Assembly (NCBI RefSeq): GCF_037975245.1
Contig: NC_092576.1
Span: 39,177,111 to 39,241,110, forward strand
Direction: 5' to 3'
DNA: 64,000 bases
From: Apostichopus japonicus
Lineage: Eukaryota; Echinodermata; Holothuroidea; Aspidochirotida; Stichopodidae
Shown here: positions 63,726 to 64,000 of the stretch, piece by piece
Layout of the letters: the number at the start of each line of letters is the position of its first letter
Position numbering within the stretch: position 1 is the stretch's first letter
Notes under the pieces: generated by a model
Seen by the model: only the letters and a program-made list of their open reading frames with translations
Told to the model about the DNA's origin: nothing
Database searches by the model: none
Position numbers and translations under genes: made by a program

Positions 63726-64000
63726 CCAAATGTTACCACGATTATGATCATGATCATCACCATCACAGCCACCATTACCACATCACCATCATCAACACCA
63801 TCATCAACACCATCACAATCATCAACACCATATTCATCACCATCACCGTCATCACCACCAACACAACTACCACCACCATCACCATCATCAGAACCATCCT
63901 CACCATCATTACTATCACCATCTCAATCATCACCATCACAATCATCACCACCACCACATCACAATCATCACCATCAATCTTCACCATCACAATCACCACC
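62480..64000. repeat. CAT/CAC satellite with ordered sub-arrays, reaching the window edge
   Basis: From 62480 to the end the sequence is ATC/ACC triplets. Sub-arrays differ: 15-bp TTAATCACCATCATC units at about 62630-62840, 12-bp ATCATCATCTTA units at about 62840-63025, a pure CAT run at about 63280-63340 and a longer one of about 100 bp at about 63627-63725. Long Met/Ile/Val or Asp frames on the minus strand and Ser/Pro frames on the plus strand are translations of it. Confidence 0.97.

Overview
This is eukaryotic nuclear DNA, almost entirely non-coding. The intron-like spacing, GT-AG exons of 48-217 nt, frequent TAGGCCTA-type words, CAT/CAC microsatellites, cut-and-paste DNA transposons and an 804-bp satellite suggest a marine invertebrate deuterostome. 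My best guess is an echinoderm such as a sea cucumber; that is inference, since no species-diagnostic gene is present. There is no bacterial-style gene organisation, and nearly all open frames are repeat shadows.

Layout. (1) 1-26355: about 32 head-to-tail copies of an ~804-bp satellite, running off the left edge, with local two-monomer (1.6-kb) duplications. One monomer is split by a 1207-bp hAT-like element (11419-12625) with 15-bp inverted ends and an 8-bp target duplication. A strongly diverged, inverted monomer follows the array (about 26425-26775). (2) 26776-32760: unique AT-rich DNA with small repeats, a tRNA-like SINE remnant and a ~106-bp minisatellite. (3) 32760-43260: a compound repeat (segment A, then ~276-bp units B) present in two diverged copies. 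An 8118-bp DNA transposon (34232-42349) sits inside one B unit. It has AGGGGCGTGGTC-type ends, a TTAA target duplication proven by empty sites in neighbouring B units, and two convergent genes. The plus-strand gene encodes a cysteine-rich motif plus a P2X7 ballast-like (P2RX7_C) domain; the minus strand carries a decayed transposase of Kolobok type. (4) 43260-49000: AT-rich DNA with a (TA)n tract and, at 45660-46600, a degenerate ~58-bp repeat whose copies each carry three GTAA boxes spaced 11 bp apart. (5) 48838-62095: probable minus-strand exons. Four of them (53249-53302, 56656-56703, 60063-60160, 62022-62095) join with consistent phase into the C-terminal end of an unidentified protein. 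Large CAT/CAC arrays lie at 57520-59235, in one of its introns, and at 62480-64000, just upstream, running off the right edge.

The most interesting objects are the transposon with the P2X7 ballast-like gene and the helically phased triple-box array. Both transposon genes are damaged in this copy (an in-frame TGA in the first, several stops and frameshifts in the second), so it is probably immobile by itself.
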